A stretch of 64,000 nt of DNA from Natrinema sp046097095 (GCF_046097095.1 NZ_CP175698.1:2480001-2544000); one strand, 5' to 3'; counted from the stretch's first letter, positions 52,246-60,953 are shown. Notes: a model not told the origin generated them from the sequence alone. Numbers and translations are program-made.

Positions 52246-52644
52246 TCACTCCTCGTCGAACTCGAGGGCGACGGAGTTGATGCAGTAGCGCTTGCCGGTC
52301 GGCTCGGGGCCGTCGTCGAAGACGTGGCCGAGGTGGCCGCCGCAGTTGGCACACAGCACCTCGGTGCGGCGCATGCCGTGGCTGGTGTCGGTTCGGGTTT
52401 CGATTCGGTCGTCGTCGGTGTCGTAGAAACTCGGCCAGCCACAGCCGGATTCGAACTTCGTCTCGGAGTCGAACAGTGTGGCTCCGCAACCGGCACAGGC
52501 GTAGGTCCCGTCGTCCTTGTGATCGACGTATTCGCCGCTGAACGGCGGCTCGGTGCCGGCCTCACGCAGGATTTGGTACTCTTCGTCGCTCAGTTTGTCG
52601 CGCCACTCGTCGTCGGCCGACGCGCGATCTGCCTCGTTGCTCAT
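52246..52644 (-). CDS. msrB: Peptide methionine-R-sulfoxide reductase
   Basis: 132 residues from the ATG at 52644. It reduces methionine-R-sulfoxide in proteins. Zinc ligands are CAGCG and CANCGG. The catalytic cysteine is in GKRYCINSVALEF, with the His-rich GHLGHVFDDGP loop before it. Canonical cytosolic MsrB length. It forms a small minus-strand group with the YwbE-like and zinc-ribbon neighbours, although gaps of 100 bases or more argue for separate promoters. Confidence 0.95.
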   Translation of the reverse strand: MSNEADRASADDEWRDKLSDEEYQILREAGTEPPFSGEYVDHKDDGTYACAGCGATLFDSETKFESGCGWPSFYDTDDDRIETRTDTSHGMRRTEVLCANCGGHLGHVFDDGPEPTGKRYCINSVALEFDEE

Positions 52645-52744
52645 GGACGCGAGTAGGGGCGAGACACTCAAGAGTCTGTCTGCGTGTCCGGACCTCGCCC
52701 CGCGCCGGTGGCGTCCGTTCGGCGGTCTCGTACCCGGCTTCCAG

Positions 52745-52906
52745 TCAGCGGCTCGTGATTACGTCCGTACTCTCACAGTTCGGACACTGCGTCATCCGAC
52801 CGAGCTTCGGCACGACGATCCGTCGCCATTCGTCGTCCCCGCCGGGCGCTTCGAAGCCACAATTGCGACACTGCGACCGTCCGTGCATGGTTGTGTTACT
52901 CGCCAT
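52745..52906 (-). CDS. Tiny zinc-ribbon protein
   Basis: 53 residues from the ATG at 52906: MASNTTMHGRSQCRNCGFEA, then WRRIVVPKLGRMTQCPNCESTDVI. Two CxxC pairs (C13/C16, C41/C44) with Arg/Lys-rich linker form a probable zinc ribbon. Starts at 52933 or 52888 are also possible. I recall similar HVO-named small zinc-finger families. Function unknown; nucleic-acid binding is plausible. Confidence 0.65.
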   Translation of the reverse strand: MASNTTMHGRSQCRNCGFEAPGGDDEWRRIVVPKLGRMTQCPNCESTDVITSR

Positions 52907-53406
52907 GTCTCGAGGTATGCTATGTGACACCATAGTCGTTTGTTCGATCGGGCGGAAGTGTCACGTCGACCAACGGGTCACGCGGCCGACCGTCGTGCGG
53001 CGATCGGCCGCGACCGCGATTGACAGGGGTTGAGCGTGGACGACGCGAACCGGTCGACTCGATCCGACACGGCGGAGCCGTCGCCGGACCGCTCGTCCGT
53101 TCGCGCTGAGTCCGATCGGAGATCGCCTCATCGGTTCGGTCACCGTCGTCGAGTATCCGTCTCGGAGCAGGACGAGGGTCCGCTGGCCCGCTCGAATTCG
53201 GCACTCGACTCATCGTCGAACGGATTAGTAACCCGGCACGCCTGATCTCCGTGAAAGTCGTCCATAAACGAGAATATAAGCGTTATCGAACTTATCAAAT
53301 AGAGTACCAGAACCCCGTCACGACTGCCGTTCCGACCGCTTTCGACGATCGCGAGACCGCCAACCAGCCGCGCTCGTTATGGGGTCGAGACCCCAAAGTA
53401 CCGCCG
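52907..53406. other. 500-base region without an intact gene
   Basis: Frames through 52920-53245 are Arg/Pro/Ser-rich and unlike haloarchaeal proteins. The right end (53256-53306) is unusually A/T-rich and holds the dyad ATAAG-N10-CTTAT (53276-53295); it probably was the promoter of the pseudogene that follows. Nothing else recognisable. Confidence 0.5.
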
Positions 53407-53931
53407 ATGAACGCCAGCCACGACCTCGCCACAACGGCCCTCGAGATGCTTCCGATCACCGTGGCTGTCATCGACGCCGACGGGGAAATCCCGCTGACGA
53501 ACCGGTCCTAGCGCGAGTTCGGCCCCAATGACGTCGCCGATCACGTCAGGGTCAATTACCTCGCAGTCACCGCGACCGACGACGACGAGCACGCCCAACG
53601 GGCGACTGATAGGATCGCGGCCGTCCTCGCCGGCGACCGGGAATCGTTCGCCATGGCGTATCCCTGTTACACGCCCGCGCAGAAACAGTGGTCCACGATG
53701 CGGGCCAACCGGTTTCTGACGCCGGCAAACGGTTCGTCTTCGTTGTCTACCTCGAGATCACCGAGCGGAAACTGGCTGAACTCGCCGCGGCGGAAAACGC
53801 AGAGCGGGTCCGCAAGGAGCGACGGGCGCTCGAGCACGTGCTCGCCCGCGTCGATGGACATCTCCCGGTCGACGTTCCACCAACACTTGCGGACCGCCCA
53901 GCGGAAACTGCTCGACGAACTGTTCGATTGA
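53407..53931 (+). pseudogene. Degraded Bat-type regulator (PAS plus HTH_10 remnants)
   Basis: The first part reads as a PAS domain: MNASHDLATTALEMLPITVA, then an amber codon (53509-53511) where relatives have Trp. The same frame continues with REFGPNDVADHVRVNYL and TMRANRFLTPAN. Near 53730 the frame shifts, and the linker RFVFVVYLEITERKLAEL continues in another frame. The final stretch MDISRSTFHQHLRTAQRKLL, the HTH_10 recognition part, is back in the first frame. The middle (GAF and Bat domain) is missing. So a nonsense mutation, a frameshift and a large deletion are all present. Confidence 0.8.
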
Positions 53932-54052
53932 GCCCGTTCGAATCGGGCCGCGTGAACATAGTATGGGGGTGATACTTTATAGGCACCTGTCGTAGGAGAG
54001 ACATCCGATAACCGGTAGCCAGTCGGACGTAGGCGGGGTCAACGAACCAGCA

Positions 54053-55003
54053 ATGAAACGGGATCACATCGACGCAAGCAAGGCGATACAGAAGCGGACC
54101 GGGAAGACGTTCTACCTCGCGACGCGATTTCTCCCCGAACGGGTGCGCCATGCCACGCACGTCCTCTACGCGTTCTTCCGGATCGCGGACGAGGTCGTCG
54201 ACGACGCCGACGGCACCTCTCCCGAGGAGCAGCGAGCTCGACTCGAGGCCCTTCGGGCGCAGGCTCTCGGCGAGCGGCCGGCCAACGGTCCCGTTCTCGA
54301 GGCCTTTCGGGAGCTCCGGGAGCGCTACGGGATCGCCGACGAGGAAGTCGACGCGTTCGTCGACGCGATGGCGTCCGATATCGAGACCGACCGGTACGAG
54401 ACCGACGCCGACCTCAAGTCGTACATGCGCGGTTCGGCCGCGTCGGTCGGTGTGATGATGACGGCGATCATGGAACCCGACGCCGAGGCAGCCGCGATCC
54501 CCCACGCCGTCAAACTCGGCGAGGCGTTCCAGATGACGAACTTCCTGCGCGACGTGCGGGAAGATGTCGTCGAGCGCGACCGAATCTACATTCCACAGGA
54601 GACGCTGCAAGACCACGGCGTCGATCCCGAGCAGATCGAGCGCCTCGAGTACACCGAGTCGTTCGGGGCAGTGATCGCGAGCGAACTCCAGCGGACCGAG
54701 GACCTCTACCGTGAGGGCGTCGCCGGCATTCGGTATCTCCCCGCGGACTGCCAGCTCCCGGTGTTGCTGGCGGCGGTCCTCTACGCGGAACACCACTCCG
54801 TCATCCGGGCCCAGAGGTACGACGTGCTCTCGAGCGAGCCGGCGCTGTCGACGACTCGGAAGCTGCGGTGTCTCGTGAAGACGCGCTGGCACTGGCACTG
54901 GAACCGCGACCCCGAGTCCGTGTTCCAGCGAGTGTCGGCGGTGCCGACGGCCGAACTAGGCCGGCGCGGCCCCGAGCACGGCGACGGCGTTCCGATCCGA
55001 TAG
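54053..55003 (+). CDS. crtB: Phytoene synthase
   Basis: 316 residues. It joins two GGPP molecules to phytoene, the first carotenoid. The two aspartate-rich motifs are DEVVDDADG and DVREDVVERDR. The start of the family domain, KTFYLATRFLPERVRHATHVLYAF, is conserved. A TATA-like ACTTTATAGG at 53972-53981 suggests a short 5' leader of about 50 bases. The other carotenoid genes (crtD, lyeJ, cruF) lie on the opposite strand downstream. Confidence 0.95.
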   Translation: MKRDHIDASKAIQKRTGKTFYLATRFLPERVRHATHVLYAFFRIADEVVDDADGTSPEEQRARLEALRAQALGERPANGPVLEAFRELRERYGIADEEVDAFVDAMASDIETDRYETDADLKSYMRGSAASVGVMMTAIMEPDAEAAAIPHAVKLGEAFQMTNFLRDVREDVVERDRIYIPQETLQDHGVDPEQIERLEYTESFGAVIASELQRTEDLYREGVAGIRYLPADCQLPVLLAAVLYAEHHSVIRAQRYDVLSSEPALSTTRKLRCLVKTRWHWHWNRDPESVFQRVSAVPTAELGRRGPEHGDGVPIR

Positions 55004-55075
55004 CCGTCCGGCGCATATCAAGCCCCTCGATATGGTGGCCCTCCGTTCGTCGTCCCGGCGGTCGTACCGTCGCGT

Positions 55076-55228
55076 ATGTCCGCAGAAACGAGTTCCGACG
55101 TTATCGACGAGGAACGTGACATGGCGCGAACGACCGCGATCGGGCTCGGCGTCTGGCTCGCCGTGACGATGGCCGCCGTCGTGCTGTTGCTCCTGTTTGG
55201 TGACGTCATCTCGAGCCTGCTCGTCTAA
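55076..55228 (+). CDS. Small single-helix membrane protein
   Basis: 50 residues: MSAETSSDVIDEERDMARTT followed by a hydrophobic helix of about 30 residues rich in Val, Leu and Ala, ending SSLLV. It is too short for ORF calling but has a clean ATG. It follows crtB by 72 bases on the same strand, so it could be a small partner of the membrane carotenoid enzymes (inference). It converges with cruF, 40 bases away. Confidence 0.55.
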   Translation: MSAETSSDVIDEERDMARTTAIGLGVWLAVTMAAVVLLLLFGDVISSLLV

Positions 55229-55268
55229 CTGTCTGACCGTCCGACCCGACCGTCTGCGACCGGATCGG

Positions 55269-56183
55269 CTACCGCTCGCGGCGGTTCCTCGACAGCGCCG
55301 TTTCGATCATCGCGAGATCGTACCGGTCGGTCCGGAGGAGGGCGAGACAGAACAGCCCGGCCACCCCGGCCGCCAGCCACTGCCCGTAGAGGACGTTGAT
55401 CGTCCCCCAGAGCAGGACGAAGCTCACTAGGTCGTCCAATGCGAACTCGCAGGTCCGGACGCGCTCGCGGACGGCCGCGCGATCGAACGCGAACTCGACG
55501 AGAACGACGGCGATAGTCCCCGAGAGGAGCCATCCCCGATAGTTCGAGAGCGGGACGCCGTAGTAGCCGCCCGGCGGGGCGTACGACCAGAAGCCGATCA
55601 CGACGGCCCCCGGATCGAGGATCAGATCGACCGCGAGGACGGCGGTGATCGCCCCGAGGAGCCGGGGCAAGGCGCGCTCAGCGCGGTCGCCGAGCACCAA
55701 CAGCGAGAGCAGGTAGGCGTTCAACACCAGCGGCACGAAAAACAGCGGCAGCGCTAGCGGCACCTCGCCGCCCAGCATCGGCCCCAGTTCGATGCCGTAC
55801 TCGAACGGGCCGTAGGGCCACCCCGTCCGCACGCCGACGAACTCGATCGCGTAGGTGTACGCCGTCAGAACGGCCAGCGTGGCGAGCGCTCGCCGGTCGA
55901 TTGCCGGCAGGAGCGCGACGACCAGCGGCGAGCGCATCACCACCGTTCCGAACAGGAGCAATAGCGGGTCGTACGCGAGCGGCGGCGGGAGCAGTCCCTC
56001 CGCGCTCGCAAGTAACGATATCGCGCCGACGACCGGGAAGACCACCGCGATCGTAACGCGGTTCTTGCGGACGAGGGCCTCGAGCCGGCGCTGGACCGCG
56101 GCTCGCGTACGCTCGGCGACGGCGTCGGCACCGCTGCTCGAGCGGTGGCTCACGGACGGACTCGGCGGCTCGTCGTTACCCAT
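55269..56183 (-). CDS. cruF: Bisanhydrobacterioruberin hydratase (CruF)
   Basis: 304 residues, an integral membrane protein with about seven hydrophobic segments. It opens with a Ser/Arg-rich tail and VFPVVGAISLLASAEGLLPPPLA. Later motifs YAIEFVGVRTGWPYGPFEYG and LDPGAVVIGFWSYAPPGGYYGVPLSN are the family signature. It adds water to the terminal bonds of bisanhydrobacterioruberin to yield bacterioruberin. Its start overlaps the lyeJ stop by eight bases, which places it in the crtD-lyeJ-cruF operon. Confidence 0.92.
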   Translation of the reverse strand: MGNDEPPSPSVSHRSSSGADAVAERTRAAVQRRLEALVRKNRVTIAVVFPVVGAISLLASAEGLLPPPLAYDPLLLLFGTVVMRSPLVVALLPAIDRRALATLAVLTAYTYAIEFVGVRTGWPYGPFEYGIELGPMLGGEVPLALPLFFVPLVLNAYLLSLLVLGDRAERALPRLLGAITAVLAVDLILDPGAVVIGFWSYAPPGGYYGVPLSNYRGWLLSGTIAVVLVEFAFDRAAVRERVRTCEFALDDLVSFVLLWGTINVLYGQWLAAGVAGLFCLALLRTDRYDLAMIETALSRNRRER

Positions 56184-57054
56184 GGACGAGCCTCCAGAGC
56201 CCGCCTATCGTCAGGAGCGCGCCGACGGCGGTGTTGATCGCGGGAAACCACCAGTAGGCGCGGTCGACGGCGACGTCGGCGACTGCGATCGCGGCGACGA
56301 GCGCGGGGTAGACGAGTAACAGTGCGCCCAGTCGGTAGTCGAGCGCGCCGAAGGCGGCCGCACTCGCGAGCCAGCACGCGCCGCAGTAGGCGTAGGTACG
56401 GCCCTCGCCGAGTACCGTCGCAGTGGTCCGGACCCCCGCCTCGCGGTCGGGTTCGATATCGGGGACCGCCGAGAAGGTGTGCATCCCCATCGCCCACAGC
56501 CAGCCGCCGGCGATCGCAAGAAGCGGGGGCTGGACGCCGGCGACGGCGGCGTAGGCGGCGATCCCCGGGGTCACGTAGAGCCCGTTCGAGACCGAATCGA
56601 GGACGGGCGTCGTCTTGAACCTGACCGGTGGGGCGCTGTAGGCCGCCCCGAGAACGAGGAAGGCGACGAGCCAGGGCCACGCCGCGGTCGAAAGCAGCGG
56701 GACGAACAGCAACGGGAGGGCAGCGCAGAGGCCGACGGCCGCGGGAACGTACCGCTGGCCGCGATAGCGCGCCTCCCGGTCGTCCTTTTTCGGGTTCTCC
56801 GCGTCGATCTCACGGTCGTAGACGTCGTTGATCCCGTAGAGAAAGACGTTTGCCGGCACGAGGAAGTACGCGAACAGCGCGACTGTCGCCGGTGTCACGA
56901 GTTCGTCGACCGACGCCGCGGCGTAGGCGACGCCGACGAGGACAGGACCCGCCAGATACGGCCAGAACCGCGGCCGCGAGAGCGCCAGCAGGTACGACAG
57001 CTCCTCGCCGACCGCGGACTCGGCCCCGGCCGTCGAACTCGAGCGCCCTGTCAT
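56176..57054 (-). CDS. lyeJ: Lycopene elongase/hydratase (UbiA family)
   Basis: 292 residues from the ATG at 57054 (a GTG two codons before). Eight to nine membrane helices. The prenyl-diphosphate site is NDVYDREID (NDxxD) and the second Asp-rich motif is DIEPDREAGVRT. It adds C5 units to both ends of lycopene and hydrates them, giving dihydrobisanhydrobacterioruberin. The gene lies between crtD (37 bases upstream) and cruF (eight-base overlap), the order known from Haloarcula japonica. Confidence 0.93.
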   Translation of the reverse strand: MTGRSSSTAGAESAVGEELSYLLALSRPRFWPYLAGPVLVGVAYAAASVDELVTPATVALFAYFLVPANVFLYGINDVYDREIDAENPKKDDREARYRGQRYVPAAVGLCAALPLLFVPLLSTAAWPWLVAFLVLGAAYSAPPVRFKTTPVLDSVSNGLYVTPGIAAYAAVAGVQPPLLAIAGGWLWAMGMHTFSAVPDIEPDREAGVRTTATVLGEGRTYAYCGACWLASAAAFGALDYRLGALLLVYPALVAAIAVADVAVDRAYWWFPAINTAVGALLTIGGLWRLVHG

Positions 57055-57091
57055 CGCCACCTCGAGCCTGGCGTGCGGTCGTTCGGCTCGC

Positions 57092-58672
57092 TCATCCGTG
57101 ATCCTCGAGGACTTTTTCGGCCGTCAGCCGGCCGCTGATGAGACACATCGGCATGCCGATCCCCGGCGTGGTATCGCCGCCTACGAAGTAGAGCCCGTCG
57201 ACCGTCTTCGAGCGGTGCGGAGGGCGGAACAGCGAGGTCTGGCGGAGGGTGTGGGCGAGCCCCAGTGCCGTCCCCTCGGAGCTGTTGTACCGGTTCGCGA
57301 AGTCCTCGACGCAGAAGCGCTCCTCGAGGACGATCCGGTCGCGGACGTCGGTCCCCGCGTTTGCGGCGAGGTCTGCGAGAACGAGATCGCGGTACCGGTC
57401 GCGGATCCCGGGCGTGTCCTTGAGGCCGGGCGCGATCGGGACGAGAACGAACAGGGCGCTGTGGCCGTCGGGCGCAACGGCGTCGTCGGTCTCGGAGGGG
57501 GTGCAGACGTAGTAGGCGGGGTCGTCCGGCCACTGCGGCTCGTCGAAGATCTTCGCGAAGTGGTCGTTCCAGTCGGTCGGCAAGACGAGCGTGTGGTGGG
57601 CGAGGTCGTCCACGTCGCCCTCGACGCCGAGATAGAGCAGGAACGCGGAGGGCGCGTAGGTCCGCTCGTCCCAGTAATCCGCGTCGTAGCCCCGGCGCTC
57701 GGGTGTGAGGAGGTCCCGTTCGGTGTGGGCGTAGTCGGCGTTGCTCACGACCAGATCCGCCTGTACCAGGCCGCCGGCGGTCTCGACTTCGAACCCGCCC
57801 GCGCGGCCCTTGATCTCCGTCGCCGGCCGCTCGGTGTCATACTCGACGCCCAGTTCCCGGCCGAGAGCGGCGATACTGTCGATGACCGCGCCGATCCCGC
57901 CCTCGGGGTACCAGACGCCGAGATTGAAATCGACGTGGCTCATGAGGTTGTACAGCGCCGGCGTGTTCGTCGGCGAGCCGCCCAGAAACACCAGCGTGTA
58001 CTGCATGATCTGCTGGAGTTTCGGATGGTCGAAGTAGTCCTCCACGTGGCCCTGCATCGAGCCTAACAGCGAGAGACCCCGCGCCTGTCGCGCGACGTCG
58101 AGATCGAGATAGTCGCGCAAGCGCTCGCGGTCCTCGTAGACGAAGTGTTTCATTCCCACCTCGTAGTTCTCCCTCGATTTCTCGAGGTAGCGTTCCAGTG
58201 CCTCGCCCGCGCCCGGTTCGTACTCCTCGAAGACGGCTTTCGTTCGCTCGAGGTCGGGCGTGACGTCCACTCGATCGCCGTGTGTTCCCAAGCCACGAGA
58301 CAGCTTCGTCGTCTCGGTCGAGGCGGGGTCACCGCTTCGGTACCCCCTCGTATCGTTCGCAGAACGTCGTTCCGCGTTGTCTTTGAAGTAAATACGGTAG
58401 TGGGGGTCGAGGTGGGTCAGCTCGTAGTAATCGTCCGGCGTCCGGCCGAAATCGCCGAAGAACCGCTCGAAGACGTCGGGCATCAGGTACCACGAGGGCC
58501 CCATGTCGAACCGGAAGCCGTCCTTCTCGAGGCGGCTCGCTCGCCCGCCCACTTGCTCGTTTTTCTCGATGACACGAACGTCTGCACCCGTATTAGCGAG
58601 GTAACAGGCCGTCGAGAGCCCTCCGATGCCGCCGCCGATCACGACGACCGACTCGTCGGCCAGCGTGTCCAT
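57092..58672 (-). CDS. crtD: Carotenoid 3,4-desaturase (CrtD), phytoene desaturase family
   Basis: 526 residues from the ATG at 58672. The FAD-binding N-terminus is VVVIGGGIGGLSTACYLA. The family C-terminus reads GLYFVGGDTTPGIGMPMCLISGR. The relationship is to phytoene desaturases, but the operon with lyeJ and cruF fits the 3,4-desaturase of bacterioruberin synthesis. A 33-residue insertion at about 99-131, rich in Arg, Ser and Thr, lies between FKD and GDRVDV. Its DNA (58280-58378) contains three imperfect hairpins with three-base loops. Confidence 0.88.
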   Translation of the reverse strand: MDTLADESVVVIGGGIGGLSTACYLANTGADVRVIEKNEQVGGRASRLEKDGFRFDMGPSWYLMPDVFERFFGDFGRTPDDYYELTHLDPHYRIYFKDNAERRSANDTRGYRSGDPASTETTKLSRGLGTHGDRVDVTPDLERTKAVFEEYEPGAGEALERYLEKSRENYEVGMKHFVYEDRERLRDYLDLDVARQARGLSLLGSMQGHVEDYFDHPKLQQIMQYTLVFLGGSPTNTPALYNLMSHVDFNLGVWYPEGGIGAVIDSIAALGRELGVEYDTERPATEIKGRAGGFEVETAGGLVQADLVVSNADYAHTERDLLTPERRGYDADYWDERTYAPSAFLLYLGVEGDVDDLAHHTLVLPTDWNDHFAKIFDEPQWPDDPAYYVCTPSETDDAVAPDGHSALFVLVPIAPGLKDTPGIRDRYRDLVLADLAANAGTDVRDRIVLEERFCVEDFANRYNSSEGTALGLAHTLRQTSLFRPPHRSKTVDGLYFVGGDTTPGIGMPMCLISGRLTAEKVLEDHG

Positions 58673-58810
58673 ACCCGAACGTACGCATCCGGCCGATGTT
58701 AAACGTGAGCGACACCCACGTCGGAGAGCCGACCCCATCGCTCGAGCGAGTCTCGCTCCGGCGCTCAAACGCGGGTTCGAACCGATGGCGAACGCGGGCT
58801 CTCTCGGCGC

Positions 58811-59889
58811 TTAGAACCCGCCGAAAGCCATCAGGAACAGCGCGACGGCGATGATACCGAACAGGCCGCCGACCCCCTTCTTGATCGTCTCGGTGTCCAG
58901 CGCCGCCGAAACGTAGGGGGCGATCTGGCCGCCGGTCGCGGCGGCCGGGCAGGTCCAGATAACCATGTTCCACGGCGTCGAGGCCAGGTCCATCGCGTGG
59001 CCGCCGGGAATCAGTCCGCCGCCGAACACGTGGACGACCGACGCGAGAATCGCCGTCGAGGCGACGACGATGTGGTTCGTGCCGATGGCGATTCGGACGG
59101 GAACGTTCGTTCGCAGCATCGAGATGATTCCTAACTCACCGATCCCGAAGCCGGCCAGCCCCTGGAAGACACCGCCGATGCTGTAGTTGGCGAACCGCTC
59201 GAGGTAACCGCCTCGCGAGTACTCGTAGCCGTTCCGTTGCGGTCGGCGCGGGTCACGGTCCCGTTCTCGGCGGTTCGAACGCCGGCGACGCCGGGTTTGG
59301 CCGCGTCGTTTGGCAACCCGCCGTCCGCGGCCATCGTCGAGTCGCCCGTCGCGTCCGGCTCCTCGTGTGCGAGATCGGCCTCGAACAACAGATACGCCGC
59401 CGTCAGGAGCGCAACTGCAAGCAGCGCGTGGAACACCGGTTCCGGGATCATAAACGAGAGGAACGCGCCGGTGACGACAAACGGAATCCCCCCGAGGACG
59501 AGGCTCAGCGCCAGCCGACGGTCGACGAGGCCGTGTTGGATGAACGCGAGCGACGAACTCGAGAGGCCGAAGGACTCGCTAAGGAGCCCGATTTTCACCA
59601 GCGTCTCGGGCTCTAAGGGGTACGCGACGAGCGGGAAAATGAAGATGAGGAACGGAACGAACAGCGCGGACCCGCTGATCCCGACGGTGTTGACGATCGT
59701 TGCACCGATAACGAAGGGAATGAACAGCCACCAGTACTCGAGCCAGTAACCGGTGCCCGGAGTGGCGGACTCCGTCGGTGCGAACAAGTAAACGCCGACG
59801 ACGAACGCCAGCGGTGCGAGGAACACGAGGACGTGCTGGTACTTGAGAAAGGTCTTCTGGACACTGGTGGACGATGACGAAGGTGTCAT
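58811..59889 (-). pseudogene. TauE/SafE-type sulfite exporter, interrupted by a frameshift
   Basis: Two frames join into one eight-helix exporter. The 5' part (ATG at 59889) has GYWLEYWWLFIPFVIGATIVNTVG and runs on through an Ala/Gly-rich loop. Near 59229 the frame is lost. The next frame (to 58811) holds YSRGGYLERFANYS and GLAGFGIGELGIISMLRTN, followed by the helices of the second half, VVHVFGGG included. Inserting one G in the minus strand at about 59229 restores a single ORF of 359 residues. Whether the lesion is real or a sequencing error cannot be told. If real, the gene is probably inactive. Confidence 0.75.
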
Positions 59890-60042
59890 TGAGCCGTGGA
59901 GCCAGCGTTGTGAATCAGAGAATAAGAGTATTTCCGTCTTCCGTTGCCTTGGTAACCGTTCATATCGGGTCTGAGGTGGGCAACGGCCGACAACTGTCGA
60001 ACCGGCCGCATCGTCGTCTCGCGAAATCGGCTCAGTATCAAC

Positions 60043-60050
60043 GTTTATGA
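60043..60050 (+). promoter_or_regulatory. TATA-like element for the small gene at 60074
   Basis: GTTTATGA is centred about 27 bases before the ATG at 60074, which favours that start over the in-frame one at 60047. Confidence 0.5.
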
Positions 60051-60073
60051 TCTCCCCTATGCTACATACTAAC

Positions 60074-60262
60074 ATGAGTTTTCCAGAGGGGCCCCGGAAG
60101 CCGGGTGAACAGTCCGCCACAGACGACAGCGATGCAGTCGATCACTCCCCGACGGACGGACTCATTGCGGCCGTACTCGAGGCGCTTCGAACGCACGTCC
60201 GGACGTGGGCGCGTCGCTACGTCGAGATGCGCGTCGACGCGCGTACCGCTCACCAAGAGTAA
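60074..60262 (+). CDS. Small hypothetical protein
   Basis: 62 residues starting MSFPEGPRKPGEQSATDDSD, with a helical C-terminus AVLEALRTHVRTWARRYVEMRVDARTA. It is soluble and mixed in charge. I do not recognise it. A TATA-like element about 27 bases upstream supports real expression. It lies between the broken exporter and the tiny zinc protein at 60359. Confidence 0.55.
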   Translation: MSFPEGPRKPGEQSATDDSDAVDHSPTDGLIAAVLEALRTHVRTWARRYVEMRVDARTAHQE

Positions 60263-60358
60263 CGACCGCTCGCCGTTTTTGTCACGAGAGAACGTGCTGG
60301 TCGAATTGCTACTAACTGTTATCATTACTCATGTTGTACCGTCTCACGGTGGTCGAGG

Positions 60359-60532
60359 ATGCAAGACGTAGCGACGACTGCGGTAACCTGTCCCCACTGC
60401 GGGGAGAACGCGACCGTCTCGCTCCCCGCTGAGGGAGCGGACGTGAAAGTGCGGCGATCGGTCGCGGCGTTTGGCGACTACACGACGGTCACGTGCTCGG
60501 ACGGCCACACCTACTGGGTGTACTTCTGTTAA
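60359..60532 (+). CDS. Tiny zinc-binding protein
   Basis: 57 residues: MQDVATTAVTCPHCGENATV, then an Ala/Val/Arg segment and VTCSDGHTYWVYFC at the end. Ligands C11/C14 plus C46, His50 and/or C57 could form a zinc site; the last residue of the protein is a Cys, which is unusual. ATG start, stop immediately followed by an oligo-T run. I do not recognise the family. It is a plausible short zinc-ribbon protein. Confidence 0.6.
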   Translation: MQDVATTAVTCPHCGENATVSLPAEGADVKVRRSVAAFGDYTTVTCSDGHTYWVYFC

Positions 60533-60536
60533 CGCG

Positions 60537-60542
60537 TTTTTT
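60537..60542 (+). terminator. Oligo-T terminator after the tiny zinc protein
   Basis: Six T residues start five bases after the stop codon at 60530-60532, the typical archaeal termination signal. Confidence 0.5.
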
Positions 60543-60646
60543 CGACCTCACGCTCCGGCGCTACTCAAGCGGACGATACATAGCGCTCGCGCTGGTCGGC
60601 GTGAGTTCGTGAGAGAAACCTGCGCCTCAGGCCGTAGCCGAAGAAA

Positions 60647-60931
60647 TCAATCGATGTGGCCTTCGCGGCGGAGCTGGTCGGCGTCCTGGCCGGTGTAGCG
60701 CCACTCGATGGTGGCCTTCTCGTCCTGCCAGTCCCAGGGCTCGGCGACGACGATGTCGTCTTGCTCGATCCAGGTGCGGTATTTCATGCGACCTGGGATG
60801 CGGCCGAGGCGCTCCTCGCCGTCCTCACAGCGGAGGCGGACGTGGTTGCCACCGAGGTGTTCGGTTACGACGGCGAATACTTCATCGTTGTTGGGCATAC
60901 GGAGGTTCCGTCGCCCGGAATCTTCTGTCAC
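60647..60931 (-). CDS. eif1A: Translation initiation factor aIF1A
   Basis: 94 residues from a GTG at 60931; a TTG two codons earlier is less likely. The OB-fold core has EVFAVVTEHLGGNHVRLRCEDG, RIPGRMKYRTWI and EPWDWQDEKATIEWRY. The end QDADQLRREGHID is family-typical. It helps 30S subunits find the start codon. A TATA-like element (60954-60965, minus) lies about 23-34 bases upstream and supports the GTG. Confidence 0.95.
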   Translation of the reverse strand: MTEDSGRRNLRMPNNDEVFAVVTEHLGGNHVRLRCEDGEERLGRIPGRMKYRTWIEQDDIVVAEPWDWQDEKATIEWRYTGQDADQLRREGHID

Positions 60932-60953
60932 AATCAAACTATGAGCGGCAGAC

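Noticed and set aside
53251..53406. N-terminal extension of the Bat-type pseudogene (frame from 53251)
   Set aside because: A/T-rich promoter-like DNA; the translated stretch has no PAS similarity, which begins at 53407.
58780..58805. GGGTTCGAACC near the crtD promoter, T-loop-like
   Set aside because: No D or anticodon arm at the right spacing; chance match in GC-rich DNA.
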